Below the pieces are notes generated by a model that saw only the letters and a program-made list of their open reading frames with translations, did not search any database and had not been told where the DNA came from. From NCBI RefSeq assembly GCF_023273895.1, contig NZ_CP096883.1, forward strand, positions 2,852,001 to 2,916,000: a stretch of DNA of 64,000 nucleotides. Reading direction: 5' to 3'. Made by a program: the position numbers and the translations under genes. The stretch comes from Sphingobacterium sp. PCS056. Its GTDB lineage: Bacteria; Bacteroidota; Bacteroidia; Sphingobacteriales; Sphingobacteriaceae. Below, piece after piece: positions 1-8,023 of this stretch; position 1 is the stretch's first letter, and the number at the start of each line of letters is the position of its first letter.

Positions 1-2124
1 CAAGATGGGGTGTTTGAAAATAAAGGTTCCTCACAAACCTCTCGAAATTTAACAACGACTTTTAATATATTAAATGCGTTGCAAATGGAAGTTAAAGGTT
101 ATAAGCGAAATGTAGATCATTATCAATCACAGTTAGTCAATTATCGATTACAGATCGACTCGCTGACTAATGACAAATCGTTATTCACCCTATCCCACGA
201 TTCCTTGGAGTTAAGTTTGTATTTGAGCAGACTTAAGATATTGGCTAAAGAAATATCGCCTGTTAACGAAAAGCTCAGTCAAAATATTAATGGAATACAG
301 ATCGTACAAAACCTTGTCAATCTCGAACTTCTGAAATTGGAAACAGATATGGATGAAATTCGTTATTATCAGCAGCAGATTTCAGATAAAAGTTTTGCCA
401 AAGAATTTGCTTCCCTTTGGGAAAAAAGTAAGTACGATCGTCCTCTCGAAGAAATATTTCATTTTTCCATCCTGAAAGCAAAGCTGCTCATGGCTTATTA
501 TATAAAAGCAAATTGGGGAAAGCTTATGGTTTTATTCATCAGTATTGGAATGGTGATTTTATACTTATTTTCATTAAAAAATGGAATAAGAGAGCAAAGT
601 GGTGCTGATGCTGGAAATAGTATGTTGCTAAGTGCTCCAATTTGTTCGGGAACTGCTATCGCTTTAGCCATAGGGCAATTTTTATTTACCGATCCGCCCT
701 TTGTGTTTTCAACCATTATTTTGTTTACTACCGCTTTATTGATCACTATTATTTTTCGTCATCATATCTCAAAATATTGGATGGTCATCTGGTTATCGAT
801 ATTGACCCTCTATTTATTGGCAGCAATGGATAATTTTATCTTACAGGTCTCTCGTCCGGAACGTTGGGGAATGATCATCATAGCCGTATTTGGTACTCTG
901 ATAGGCGTATTGGCACTGTTTTTTAAAAAACAACATCGCACACTTCAGGAGCAATGGATTTTGTTTCCCATCTGTTTGATGGTGATTATGGAGGTGATGT
1001 CAATTGCTTTAAATATTTTTGGTCGGCTTAATATTGCGAAGGTCTTGATGGTTTCTGGTTTACTGAATGTCGTAGTTGCCATTGTTTTTCTTTGGGTGAT
1101 ACGTTTAGTAAACGAAGGATTAACCTATGCTTCTATGATCTATAAAAAGCAAGAAAGAAGATTATTCTATATCAATTATAATAGGGTAGGGAAACGGGCT
1201 CCCGTATTTTTTTATACCATCCTGATAGCAGGTTGGTTTATATTGTTTGGACGCAATTTTTATGAATTCAAATTACTTGCTGAACCATTTAATGAATTAT
1301 TTTATAGTGAGCATCAATTAGGGAGTTATACATTTTCTCTATATAATATCCTCATTTTCTTTTTGATTATGTTCAGTGCAACCATGCTTTCAAAAGTGGT
1401 TTCTTTTTTTGCCTCAGATCCACAGTGGAGAAACCACGATGAAAGAAAGGAAAACAAGTTTCATATCGGAAGCTGGATCCTCTTGGTTAGGATCAGTATC
1501 ATCGTATTGGGACTTTTCTTGGCTTTTGCTGCAGTTGGCATACCTGTGCAGCAAATTACGTTGATTATCGGCGCACTAGGAGTCGGTGTTGGATTTGGAC
1601 TGCAAACACTTGTTAACAATTTAGTGAGCGGTCTTATTATTGCTTTTGAAAAACCAGTGAATGTCGATGATCTGATCGAAATTAGCGGACAGTCAGGTAA
1701 GGTCAAGTCGATCGGGTTTAGAAGCAGTGTCATTGCCACGGCCGATGGCGCAGACCTCATCATGCCCAATGGAGACTTATTAAATTCTCATGTGATCAAC
1801 TGGACACTGGGTGGCATGAGGAAGCGTGTTCATATACGGGTGGAAGTGCAATATGGGACAGACTTGGAAAAGGTCAGGACATTATTATTAGATAGTATGG
1901 AGCTAGATGACCAGATCTTAAAAAATCCTGCGCCAGACATACAGTTCGGAGAAGTTTCTGCCCAATTTGTTGCCTTGGAAATCTATTTTTGGGTGAAAAC
2001 GATAAAAGATTCGGGACAGGTGAAAAGTAATTTGATTGCTACTATCAACAAGATTTTTCAAGCAAATGGAATACATTTAGCGGTCCCTGCACAAGATATT
2101 TATTTGAAAAATCCGTCATCATGA
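1..2124 (+). CDS. MscS-family mechanosensitive channel, 5' end cut by window edge
   Basis: Large mechanosensitive ion channel that would open under membrane tension to release small solutes in osmotic downshock. The reading frame is open to the first base, so the true start and probably a signal peptide lie outside; an in-frame GTG at 10 is the first possible internal start. The visible 700 or so residues have a helical N-terminal part (about 1-160), roughly ten hydrophobic segments, and a C-terminal MscS domain. That domain holds the glycine-rich pore helix (GALGVGVGFGLQTLVNN, near 520), then the beta domain with NVDDLIEISG and IMPNGDLLNSHVINWT. The size fits the large MscK/YbiO-like subgroup rather than the 286-residue MscS. 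Family call is firm; the exact subgroup is not. Confidence 0.9.
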   Translation, partial: QDGVFENKGSSQTSRNLTTTFNILNALQMEVKGYKRNVDHYQSQLVNYRLQIDSLTNDKSLFTLSHDSLELSLYLSRLKILAKEISPVNEKLSQNINGIQIVQNLVNLELLKLETDMDEIRYYQQQISDKSFAKEFASLWEKSKYDRPLEEIFHFSILKAKLLMAYYIKANWGKLMVLFISIGMVILYLFSLKNGIREQSGADAGNSMLLSAPICSGTAIALAIGQFLFTDPPFVFSTIILFTTALLITIIFRHHISKYWMVIWLSILTLYLLAAMDNFILQVSRPERWGMIIIAVFGTLIGVLALFFKKQHRTLQEQWILFPICLMVIMEVMSIALNIFGRLNIAKVLMVSGLLNVVVAIVFLWVIRLVNEGLTYASMIYKKQERRLFYINYNRVGKRAPVFFYTILIAGWFILFGRNFYEFKLLAEPFNELFYSEHQLGSYTFSLYNILIFFLIMFSATMLSKVVSFFASDPQWRNHDERKENKFHIGSWILLVRISIIVLGLFLAFAAVGIPVQQITLIIGALGVGVGFGLQTLVNNLVSGLIIAFEKPVNVDDLIEISGQSGKVKSIGFRSSVIATADGADLIMPNGDLLNSHVINWTLGGMRKRVHIRVEVQYGTDLEKVRTLLLDSMELDDQILKNPAPDIQFGEVSAQFVALEIYFWVKTIKDSGQVKSNLIATINKIFQANGIHLAVPAQDIYLKNPSS

Positions 2125-2173
2125 AATTCTGATCACAAAATGAAAGATAGCAATGATCTCACTGTATGTAAAA

Positions 2174-2208
2174 AAAAAGAGCTGCATGTATGAAACGCAA
2201 CTCTTTTT
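2174..2208. terminator. Bidirectional terminator between MscS and DUF1080 genes
   Basis: Arms at 2174-2185 and 2197-2208 form a 12-bp stem (one G-T pair) with an A run before and a T run after. It sits between convergent genes and can end both transcripts. Confidence 0.75.
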
Positions 2209-2228
2209 GTGCAATTATTTCTTGACCA

Positions 2229-2972
2229 TTAGAGCGGTCTGATCCATATGTTTCTAAAGTTGACGAGATCACCGTGATCTTGTAGTACAATTGGACCTGG
2301 ACCATGCACCAACCTTTTTGGCATGCCGATATATTCTGTAGTACCCTCGATCTGTGTATTATATTGTACTACAACTCCGTTATGTAGCAATGTCACCATA
2401 CCCTTCTTGATCAGAACACCATCCGTATTAAAACGAGGAGCGGTATATAAGATATCATACGTATGCCATTCGCCAGCCGGTTTGACAGCAGTCACAAGAG
2501 GAGGTTGTTGCTTGTAAACGGAGCCCGCCTGACCATTGACGTAAGTAGGATTGTTGTTATTGTCCAAAACTTGAATTTCATAATGACCCTGTAAAAATAT
2601 ACCACTATTTCCACGTCCTTGCCCTTGGCCTTTAATTACTTCTGGGCTTTTCCATTCGACATGTAATTGAAAATCTTCAAAGTTCTGTTTGGTCTGGATA
2701 TCTCCCGTATGTGGAGTAGATATCAAAACCCCATTTTTGACTTGCCAAGGTGCCTGTTGACTTGTATTTTTAGAACTCACCCATTGGTTCAGGTTAGCGC
2801 CATCGAAAAGAACAATAGCATCTGAAGGGGCTTGATTAGCAGCAGTCGTGACCGTGCGTAGCGTAGGCGTGTAAAATTCGGTATCTTCAGGTTGAAATTT
2901 GGTTTGAGCGTACGTTAATGTACTCATTAAACTCAAGCAAAAAATACCGCTGATCTGGAATATCTTGTTCAT
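2229..2972 (-). CDS. Secreted DUF1080 protein (3-keto-disaccharide hydrolase-like)
   Basis: Exported protein of 247 residues with a clear signal peptide (residues 1-22, ending TYAQ) and one DUF1080 domain from about residue 50, opening with IVLFDGANLNQWVS and closing with FRNIWIRPL. The fold is a concanavalin-like jelly roll. Some family members hydrolyse 3-keto-glycosides, and many Bacteroidota carry several copies for glycan use. A second member lies at 32251-33051. The substrate cannot be read from the sequence. The gene stands alone, between a terminator and a copy of the repeated mini-RNA gene upstream. Confidence 0.82.
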   Translation of the reverse strand: MNKIFQISGIFCLSLMSTLTYAQTKFQPEDTEFYTPTLRTVTTAANQAPSDAIVLFDGANLNQWVSSKNTSQQAPWQVKNGVLISTPHTGDIQTKQNFEDFQLHVEWKSPEVIKGQGQGRGNSGIFLQGHYEIQVLDNNNNPTYVNGQAGSVYKQQPPLVTAVKPAGEWHTYDILYTAPRFNTDGVLIKKGMVTLLHNGVVVQYNTQIEGTTEYIGMPKRLVHGPGPIVLQDHGDLVNFRNIWIRPL

Positions 2973-3191
2973 ACTGTTATAGATTGATTTAACGTAAATA
3001 TAGGTATTCGGAGATAAAAATTGAAAAGTTCAATAAATCGAGAGTTTAAAGACATCCATGTTAAATAAACTCTTCTTTTTTCTAAATGTCAGAAAGATAG
3101 TCCCATCATCGGTGCACGTCAAAAAGCATTCTCGCTAAAATTGTAAAATGTTAATGTTATTTGATTTTCAGGTTGTTATGTGCGAGTTAGG

Positions 3192-3293
3192 TGAAAAAAC
3201 AAAAGGTTTTCAAACGGGGAGAATGAAAACCTTTATAACCAATTATAAACCTAAATTATGATGATACAAATATAGTGTTATTTATACACTAAG
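3192..3293 (-). repeat. 102-bp repeat, copy 1
   Basis: Matches 4394-4495 at 101 of 102 positions (the difference is at 3284 / 4486). Identity stops abruptly on both sides. The copies are direct repeats bracketing the DUF2625 gene. Confidence 0.92.
3194..3262 (-). ncRNA. Predicted small RNA, copy 1 (about 65-70 nt, C-rich loop hairpin)
   Basis: On the minus strand a consensus promoter is followed by about 28 nt of AU-rich leader and then a perfect 10-bp hairpin (arms 3225-3234 and 3202-3211). The 13-nt loop contains CTCCCC, and TGTTTTTT follows directly. This is a full intrinsic terminator, so the transcript would be about 65-70 nt with no room for a protein. The same unit recurs at 4396-4464. 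The exposed C-rich loop resembles regulatory RNA seed loops, but the function is inference and I do not recognise the family. It might instead be a terminated leader for the DUF1080 gene about 220 bp downstream; copy 2 has no such gene downstream, which argues against that. Confidence 0.6.
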
Positions 3294-3298
3294 TCAAA
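3267..3298 (-). promoter_or_regulatory. Promoter of small RNA copy 1, with palindrome in spacer
   Basis: Reading the minus strand: TTTG at 3298-3295, 20-bp spacer, TATATTTG at 3274-3267, an exact match to the Bacteroidota housekeeping consensus. An inverted repeat AGTGT-N7-ACACT (3274-3278, 3286-3290) lies between the two boxes. Confidence 0.72.
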
Positions 3299-3561
3299 TC
3301 TTTTTTAATATTTTTTTAAAAAAGATTTGTCATCCCTCTTAAATTGTGGTTTTAAACGTCCAGAAGCAGCTAATAATCTATTTATAACCATGTTTTACCG
3401 TGATATTCGTTTCTTTTTTATTTCTTTGTATTACTGAATACAGATCGCTACATCGGTTTTTTTAATTCCTGCGGTAAATGAGTTCGTTCAATTTACAGTT
3501 TTAAAAGGCATAGTAGGAGGTAAGTGATATGGGTAGATAGGGATTGGTTTAAAGAATATGG

Positions 3562-4212
3562 ATGATGAAGACGTTAAAAGATTTAATAAATAAGGAAGAG
3601 TTTGGTTGGGGATTGGTAAAAACGTGGATGAAAGGATCGAAGAATAACTTTGAGATTTTGCCAAAAAATCCAAAACGTGCCGATGAGGAATTGTTACGCT
3701 TGCAGATATCCACGAAGTCTCCAGTTGGTGCCATCGTATTTGAGACAGGAGGGATCCTTATTGACCATGGTTGGTTACGGATTTTAGGTTCAGGTTCCAC
3801 TAAACTCAATAGAGGTATTATGGAATGGAATAAAGGAAAAACATATGTCAACGAAGGAGAAAAGGGCGGCTACCTATTCATTGCAGATGATATTATCGGA
3901 GGATATTATGCCATCAATGCAGGTGAGCTGGGCGATGATATAGGTAAAATATATTATTTTGCTCCCCACACTTCCACTTGGGAAAGCTTAGCTTGCGGTT
4001 ATGCGGACTTTGTCAACTGGTCTTTAAATGGTGATCTGGATTTATTTTATCAAGGCTACAAATGGGAGTCATGGAAGCAGGATATTGCCAACGTTAATGG
4101 AGATCAAGTCTATGCACATTTGACCGCGGAGGAGCAAACCAGTGCGCAGTCCAGCCAGAGAAAATTGGTTCCCACAGAGCATCAGGTCAAGCTCGCATTG
4201 CAAGCAATATAA
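3562..4212 (+). CDS. DUF2625 family protein
   Basis: Soluble 216-residue protein with the features of the DUF2625 family: N-terminal LINKEEFGW, a central SPVGAIVFETGGILIDHGWL, IADDIIGGYYAINAG, and YFAPHTSTWESL before a conserved Trp/Gly-rich end. No signal peptide or membrane segment. The family resembles SMI1/KNR4-like proteins in its distribution of aromatic and acidic residues, but no biochemical role can be stated. Two adjacent ATGs (3562, 3565) are possible starts. The gene is alone and is flanked by the two 102-bp repeats, so it may have been gained or moved as a cassette. Confidence 0.8.
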   Translation: MMKTLKDLINKEEFGWGLVKTWMKGSKNNFEILPKNPKRADEELLRLQISTKSPVGAIVFETGGILIDHGWLRILGSGSTKLNRGIMEWNKGKTYVNEGEKGGYLFIADDIIGGYYAINAGELGDDIGKIYYFAPHTSTWESLACGYADFVNWSLNGDLDLFYQGYKWESWKQDIANVNGDQVYAHLTAEEQTSAQSSQRKLVPTEHQVKLALQAI

Positions 4213-4393
4213 TGTACAGCAAAAGGTTTTTTCAATTTTAATTCCAGACAGCAATAACTCCCCTAATTTTCAAATCGTAGATGATTGTTGGATGACCATT
4301 TTTTTTTCTAAAATATATCGAGGCCTTTTAAAAGATTGAGTTGTCTTGGCAAGGAGTAAATGATGTGTTAAGGTGCAAAAAAATGGATTTATA

Positions 4394-4495
4394 TGAAAAA
4401 ACAAAAGGTTTTCAAACGGGGAGAATGAAAACCTTTATAACCAATTATAAACCTAAATTATGATGATACAAATATAGTGTTATTTTTACACTAAG
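4394..4495 (-). repeat. 102-bp repeat, copy 2
   Basis: Second copy of the repeat at 3192-3293, same orientation, 1202 bp away, differing at a single base. Confidence 0.92.
4396..4464 (-). ncRNA. Predicted small RNA, copy 2
   Basis: Same layout as copy 1: hairpin arms 4427-4436 and 4404-4413, C-rich 13-nt loop and T tract on the minus strand. Downstream on this strand lies only the 3' end of the oppositely oriented DUF2625 gene. This copy therefore cannot be a leader for a nearby gene, which supports a free-standing RNA. Confidence 0.6.
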
Positions 4496-4499
4496 CAAA
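4469..4499 (-). promoter_or_regulatory. Promoter of small RNA copy 2
   Basis: Minus strand TTTG at 4499-4496, 19-bp spacer, TATATTTG at 4476-4469. The AGTGT/ACACT inverted repeat of copy 1 is kept (4476-4480, 4488-4492). Outside the 102-bp repeat the sequence differs, yet the TTTG box is still present, which suggests selection for promoter function. Confidence 0.7.
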
Positions 4500-4615
4500 A
4501 GTTTTTTTTATTTTTTTTTATCCTGCTACTTTTATCTTGATAGGCGTTTCTAATTATTTTAATTGATATATCGCGATCATGTCGTATTTTAGATCTATTC
4601 AGCGTAGTAATATTT

Positions 4616-5242
4616 ATGAATAAAAAAATAGAAAATCCCTCGGTGGATCAACAGTTGAATTGGACTTTAGACCCAGCATATTGGAATTCAAAATGGCAAG
4701 ACAATCAAATCGGTTGGGATATTGGATATGCTTCTCCAGCGATATGTGCCTATATGGACCAGTATCCAAATAAAGATGCTCAGATCCTGATTGCAGGCTG
4801 TGGCAATGCGTACGAAGCCGCATATCTACTTGAGCATGGTTTTAAGCATATCACTTTAATTGATTTTGCTCCTGAGGCAATCAAAAGGGTCGCTGCTAAA
4901 TTTGCAGATCATGCAACAGTAAACGTGGTCTGCACAGATTTTTTTGAACATGAAGGGCAATATGACCTGTTGTTGGAACAAACCTTTTTTTGTGCTATTG
5001 CGCCAGATCGGCGTGCCGACTATGTACAAAAAGTATCCTCCTTGCTCAAGCCAGATGGTAGGCTCGTCGGTGTACTTTTTGATCAATTATTTGCAAATCC
5101 AGGTCCTCCATTTGGCGGAGATCTTGTATCCTATCAAAGACTATTTGCTCCTCACTTTATATTACAGACCATGGAAAAGTGCTATAATAGTATAAAACCC
5201 AGAGCAGGTAAAGAGGTTTTTATTAATTTTTTGAAAAGATAA
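4616..5242 (+). CDS. SAM-dependent methyltransferase, TPMT (thiopurine methyltransferase-like) family
   Basis: 208 residues with the TPMT-family N-terminus (YWNSKW, then IGWDIGYASPAI near 32-43, the W-D-x-G signature). SAM motif I is altered to IAGCGNAYEAAYL (near 58). Further along are LIDFAPEAI and the FFCAI stretch after motif IV. Relatives methylate thiols, selenium or halide ions in the cytosol; the substrate here is unknown. The start ATG is followed by a lysine-rich leader and has no obvious Shine-Dalgarno sequence. It is convergent with the Tam-like methyltransferase next door, so the two are not one operon. Confidence 0.85.
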   Translation: MNKKIENPSVDQQLNWTLDPAYWNSKWQDNQIGWDIGYASPAICAYMDQYPNKDAQILIAGCGNAYEAAYLLEHGFKHITLIDFAPEAIKRVAAKFADHATVNVVCTDFFEHEGQYDLLLEQTFFCAIAPDRRADYVQKVSSLLKPDGRLVGVLFDQLFANPGPPFGGDLVSYQRLFAPHFILQTMEKCYNSIKPRAGKEVFINFLKR

Positions 5243-5263
5243 TCCGTGAATAGCATCATTGGA

Positions 5264-6055
5264 TTATGGTTTTCTCCCATACAGTAAAAGTCGCTTAAAA
5301 GCATACATAGCAGGAAATTGAGAAAATTTTAGTTCAATACGTTTTTTATATTCAGCAATAAATTCTTCCTTTTGATCGCCCTGCAATCGATCCATATAAG
5401 GAATTAAGGCAGATCCAGATATAAAGTCCAATAGATCTTGTGCATGTTCTGCTAGGATTGGGTAGACCTTTTGAATGATCTGCATGTGGGTCAGTCCGCC
5501 ATGAAACATGATCGTGGCGTATTCATCGATGCTCAGCATCGGCGATTCTCTTTTCCAGCTCTGTAAGTAACTTTTAAAAGGCTCTTCATCGACCAGTTTC
5601 AATAAGATTTGATTTAAGACGTTATCCGATTGCATGGGCATTTGAATAGCTATTTGACCGTGCGGATTCAGTAGCGCTATCAGCTTTGGAAATAGTACAT
5701 CATGCTGATCGGACCATTGTAAAGCAGCATTGCTGAATATCAAGTCCCATTTTTCCTTACTGTCCACAACATCTTCGGTCGCAGCCTCTTTAAAGGATAA
5801 TCTGTCGTGCACAAATTGTTTCGACTCAGCAAGCATAGCTTCAGAAGAATCAACACCTGTAAATTGTGCCGTTTTAAGCTTGCTTGCTAAAATAGAAGTC
5901 TGTTCGCCGGTACCGCAACCGATATCGATCGCCTGTTGTTGTTGCTCTGGGGTAATGAAAGCAATTAAATCATAGAAAGGTTGATATCGGATATCTTTAA
6001 ACTGATTATAAATTTCGGGATTCCAGTTCATGTTTTGCAAATTATTTTTGACCAA
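5264..6055 (-). CDS. Class I SAM methyltransferase, trans-aconitate 2-methyltransferase-like
   Basis: 263 residues. After a short extension the sequence NWNPEIYNQF matches the opening of E. coli Tam. Then follow SAM motif I (DIGCGTGEQTSIL, near 43), acidic motif II (GVDSSEAML), the family-typical FSNAALQWSDQH, and IAIQMPMQSDN. Tam methylates trans-aconitate, an inhibitor of aconitase; several relatives do other reactions, so the substrate is inference. The internal Met9 (MNWNPEIY) fits the E. coli start better than Met1, which would move the start to about 6031. Single gene, convergent with the TPMT-family gene. Confidence 0.8.
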   Translation of the reverse strand: MVKNNLQNMNWNPEIYNQFKDIRYQPFYDLIAFITPEQQQQAIDIGCGTGEQTSILASKLKTAQFTGVDSSEAMLAESKQFVHDRLSFKEAATEDVVDSKEKWDLIFSNAALQWSDQHDVLFPKLIALLNPHGQIAIQMPMQSDNVLNQILLKLVDEEPFKSYLQSWKRESPMLSIDEYATIMFHGGLTHMQIIQKVYPILAEHAQDLLDFISGSALIPYMDRLQGDQKEEFIAEYKKRIELKFSQFPAMYAFKRLLLYGRKP

Positions 6056-6302
6056 TGTACGGATACCTTGATAAAATAAGGGAGGGTTTTCCAGATCTAA
6101 GAATTCATCATACCATCATTATTTCCTCATATGTGTACCACTTCCATTATAAGTTTGAAAATCAATTTTTGTTTGTTCCGCAATACTATTTCCATTACAA
6201 TAAACATAAGATCGTTGCTCGCAAGCATGAAAGAAATGCTTTATATATATAGTGAGGCGATTGATTAGTAGGTTGTTGTCATTTTTAGGAATATAATGAA
6301 AT

Positions 6303-6344
6303 GACAAAATGTCTTTTTAGAAAATATTTTTAAGACATTTTGTC
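6303..6344. promoter_or_regulatory. 13-bp perfect inverted repeat upstream of hsp20
   Basis: Arms 6303-6315 and 6332-6344 are perfect inverted copies with a 16-bp A/T-rich centre, and each arm is itself a small palindrome (GACA-N3-TGTC). This could be a double activator site about 100-140 bp before the hsp20 start codon, or an RNA hairpin; no T run follows it. Confidence 0.5.
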
Positions 6345-6368
6345 CACATTGGGTTGTTTTTATAATTT

Positions 6369-6382
6369 GGTATGGGAATTGA
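6369..6382 (+). promoter_or_regulatory. Possible sigma-54-like promoter of hsp20
   Basis: GG at 6369-6370 and GA at 6381-6382 are spaced by 10 bp, close to the GG-N10-GC layout of sigma-54 promoters. No good housekeeping promoter is seen nearer the gene. The GC dinucleotide is imperfect, so this is tentative. Confidence 0.25.
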
Positions 6383-6428
6383 AATATGCTTATAAATTGA
6401 TATAAAAAAAAATAATACATAACTAATA

Positions 6429-6436
6429 AAAGGAGG
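6429..6436 (+). promoter_or_regulatory. Strong Shine-Dalgarno sequence of hsp20
   Basis: AAAGGAGG lies 8 bases before the ATG at 6445. Such a strong site is unusual here, where most genes have A-rich leaders only. Confidence 0.75.
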
Positions 6437-6444
6437 ATAAAAAA

Positions 6445-6888
6445 ATGGCATTAATTAAATTTCCAACAAAAAGTTTGAATACAGATTCTGTAAATCCATT
6501 TGTAAGTACAGTATTTGATAATTTGTTTAATGATTCTTTTATTTCAGATCGATTAATCTCTCGCGTTCCTGCGGTTAATATTTCTGAAACAGAAAAAGCG
6601 TTTCGTATTGAACTAGCAGCTCCAGGACTGTCGAAGTCAGATTTTAAGATCAATGTGGATAAAAAAATTATCACCATTTCTGCAGATAAAAAAGAAGAAT
6701 CAGTAAGTGATGAGAAATTATTTAGTAAAAGAGAGTTTAATTATACCTCTTTTTCAAGATCGTTTGCATTGCCTGAAACCGTAGATCACAGTAATATTGA
6801 TGCGCTGTATGAAGACGGTGTACTCGTAGTGACAGTAGGTAAAAAAGAAGATTCAATTGTAGCAAAACGGTTAATAGAAGTTAAGTAA
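6445..6888 (+). CDS. Small heat-shock protein, Hsp20/alpha-crystallin family
   Basis: ATP-independent holding chaperone that binds unfolding proteins in large cytosolic oligomers. The 147 residues have a short N-terminal arm and an alpha-crystallin domain from about residue 45 (VNISETEKAFRIELAAPGL through the conserved ALYEDGVLVVTVGK near 125). The end is KRLIEVK, containing the I-x-V motif that docks into neighbouring subunits. The size is normal for bacterial Hsp20. The gene is monocistronic, ends in a strong terminator, and is preceded by a long non-coding region with an inverted repeat and an unusually strong ribosome site, consistent with tight stress induction. Confidence 0.93.
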   Translation: MALIKFPTKSLNTDSVNPFVSTVFDNLFNDSFISDRLISRVPAVNISETEKAFRIELAAPGLSKSDFKINVDKKIITISADKKEESVSDEKLFSKREFNYTSFSRSFALPETVDHSNIDALYEDGVLVVTVGKKEDSIVAKRLIEVK

Positions 6889-6900
6889 TAGGTGTTTATT

Positions 6901-6940
6901 AAAAAAAAGCTTGCAGGATGATTTCTGCAAGCTTTTTTTT
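6901..6940. terminator. Bidirectional terminator hsp20 / thioesterase
   Basis: Perfect 16-bp stem (6901-6916, 6925-6940) made of an A8 run plus GCTTGCAG and its complement, ending in T8. It overlaps the stop codon of the convergent thioesterase gene. Confidence 0.85.
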
Positions 6941-7379
6941 ATGCGTTTATTTCTACGTAATCGTCCGACTTTGGTATTTTCTTGATAAAATTGCTCCATT
7001 CATTTGGGATTGGGGTTAACTTTCTTTTTTCTAAATCTAACCAGGCCCCATCCACAATTACGGTAGCACTTTTGGTGCCATCGGCTTTAAATACAACATG
7101 TCGGAATGAAAAGCGACTGTTCGTTACATTATATTGCGTCAATTCCACTTCAACATAGATCTCCTCGTCAAGATGAATTTCTCTATGATAAAGTAGTTCT
7201 TCTCTAAATAAAATGGGGCCGATTTGATGGATAGCAAATTGATTAAGCGATAATCCGATCCCGTTTAGCATATTGCTTCTCGCTTGAGCACAAAAATCTG
7301 CATAAGCAGAATGGCGTAAATGTCGATTTGGATCGATTTGGGCCCATAGTACCTGACCTCTAAAAAATACTTTATCCAT
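6939..7379 (-). CDS. Acyl-CoA thioesterase, hot-dog fold (4HBT family)
   Basis: 146-residue single-domain hot-dog protein. The N-terminal VLWAQIDPNRHLRHSAY carries the family's Asp followed by the His-rich turn (YgiH/YbgC-type D-x-x-x-H layout). FSFRHVVFKADGTKSATV and the WLDLEKRK end match acyl-CoA thioesterases. It would hydrolyse acyl-CoA in the cytosol; chain length is not predictable. Single gene sharing a terminator with hsp20. Confidence 0.85.
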   Translation of the reverse strand: MDKVFFRGQVLWAQIDPNRHLRHSAYADFCAQARSNMLNGIGLSLNQFAIHQIGPILFREELLYHREIHLDEEIYVEVELTQYNVTNSRFSFRHVVFKADGTKSATVIVDGAWLDLEKRKLTPIPNEWSNFIKKIPKSDDYVEINA

Positions 7380-7516
7380 ATGATGATATTTTTTTGATTT
7401 AAACTAAAGTAGTGAATAAAATAATATTATTTTCATAGCTGTATTGTAACATTTAACAAAATGCTGCACTAATCCTGTATAGTATATTTTTTTAAGGCAA
7501 AGAGTCTAAATAGTTA

Positions 7517-8023
7517 ATGGTAAAGCCAGACGAACAACAATTTTTGAAACAAATAGAAAAAAATAAAGGTGCTATCATCAAAGTGTCGCGTATGTATATG
7601 GACAATTTGGAGGATCAGCAAGATTTATTTCAAGAAATTGTGATGCAATTATGGCGATCATATGGTTCTTTTCGACAAGAAAGCTTGTTCTCGACCTGGT
7701 TATATCGTGTCGCTATCAATACCGCCCTCATGTACTTCAAGAAAGAAAAAAGAAGACCAGATCAGCACGAGTTGACTTTGGATATTGATGTGGAAGAAGA
7801 GTTTGATACAGAAAGAAAGGAAGAGCAGCTGCGTTATTTTTATCAGGCTGTGCAGCATATCAATCCCGTAGAAAAAGCATTGATTTTTCTATTTTTGGAG
7901 GGGCAAAGCCATCGTGAGATCGCTGTCAATCTCGGTATCTCTGAAGTCAATGCGCGTGTAAAATTGAATAGAACAAAAGAAAAGTTGCAACAGATTATTA
8001 AAACACAAGGTTATGAATTTTGA
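7517..8023 (+). CDS. ECF-type RNA polymerase sigma factor
   Basis: 168-residue sigma-70 family factor with only regions 2 and 4. Region 2 is at about 25-90 (MDNLEDQQDLFQEIVMQLW, then SFRQESLFSTWLYRVAINTAL). An acidic linker follows, then region 4 at about 113-165 (INPVEKALIFLFLEGQSHRE and an HTH, EIAVNLGISEVNARVKLNR). It directs transcription of an unknown regulon. The stop codon overlaps the next gene's start by 11 bp, so the two are translationally coupled. That neighbour is the obvious candidate for an anti-sigma partner. Confidence 0.92.
   Translation: MVKPDEQQFLKQIEKNKGAIIKVSRMYMDNLEDQQDLFQEIVMQLWRSYGSFRQESLFSTWLYRVAINTALMYFKKEKRRPDQHELTLDIDVEEEFDTERKEEQLRYFYQAVQHINPVEKALIFLFLEGQSHREIAVNLGISEVNARVKLNRTKEKLQQIIKTQGYEF

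Noticed and set aside
3194..3262. Leader/attenuator for the DUF1080 gene at 2229-2972
   Set aside because: Possible for copy 1 alone, but copy 2 has the same promoter and terminator with no same-strand gene downstream.
6055..6307. Short open frames on both strands between the Tam-like gene and hsp20
   Set aside because: They overlap each other, lack ribosome sites and have no protein-like pattern; the region looks regulatory.
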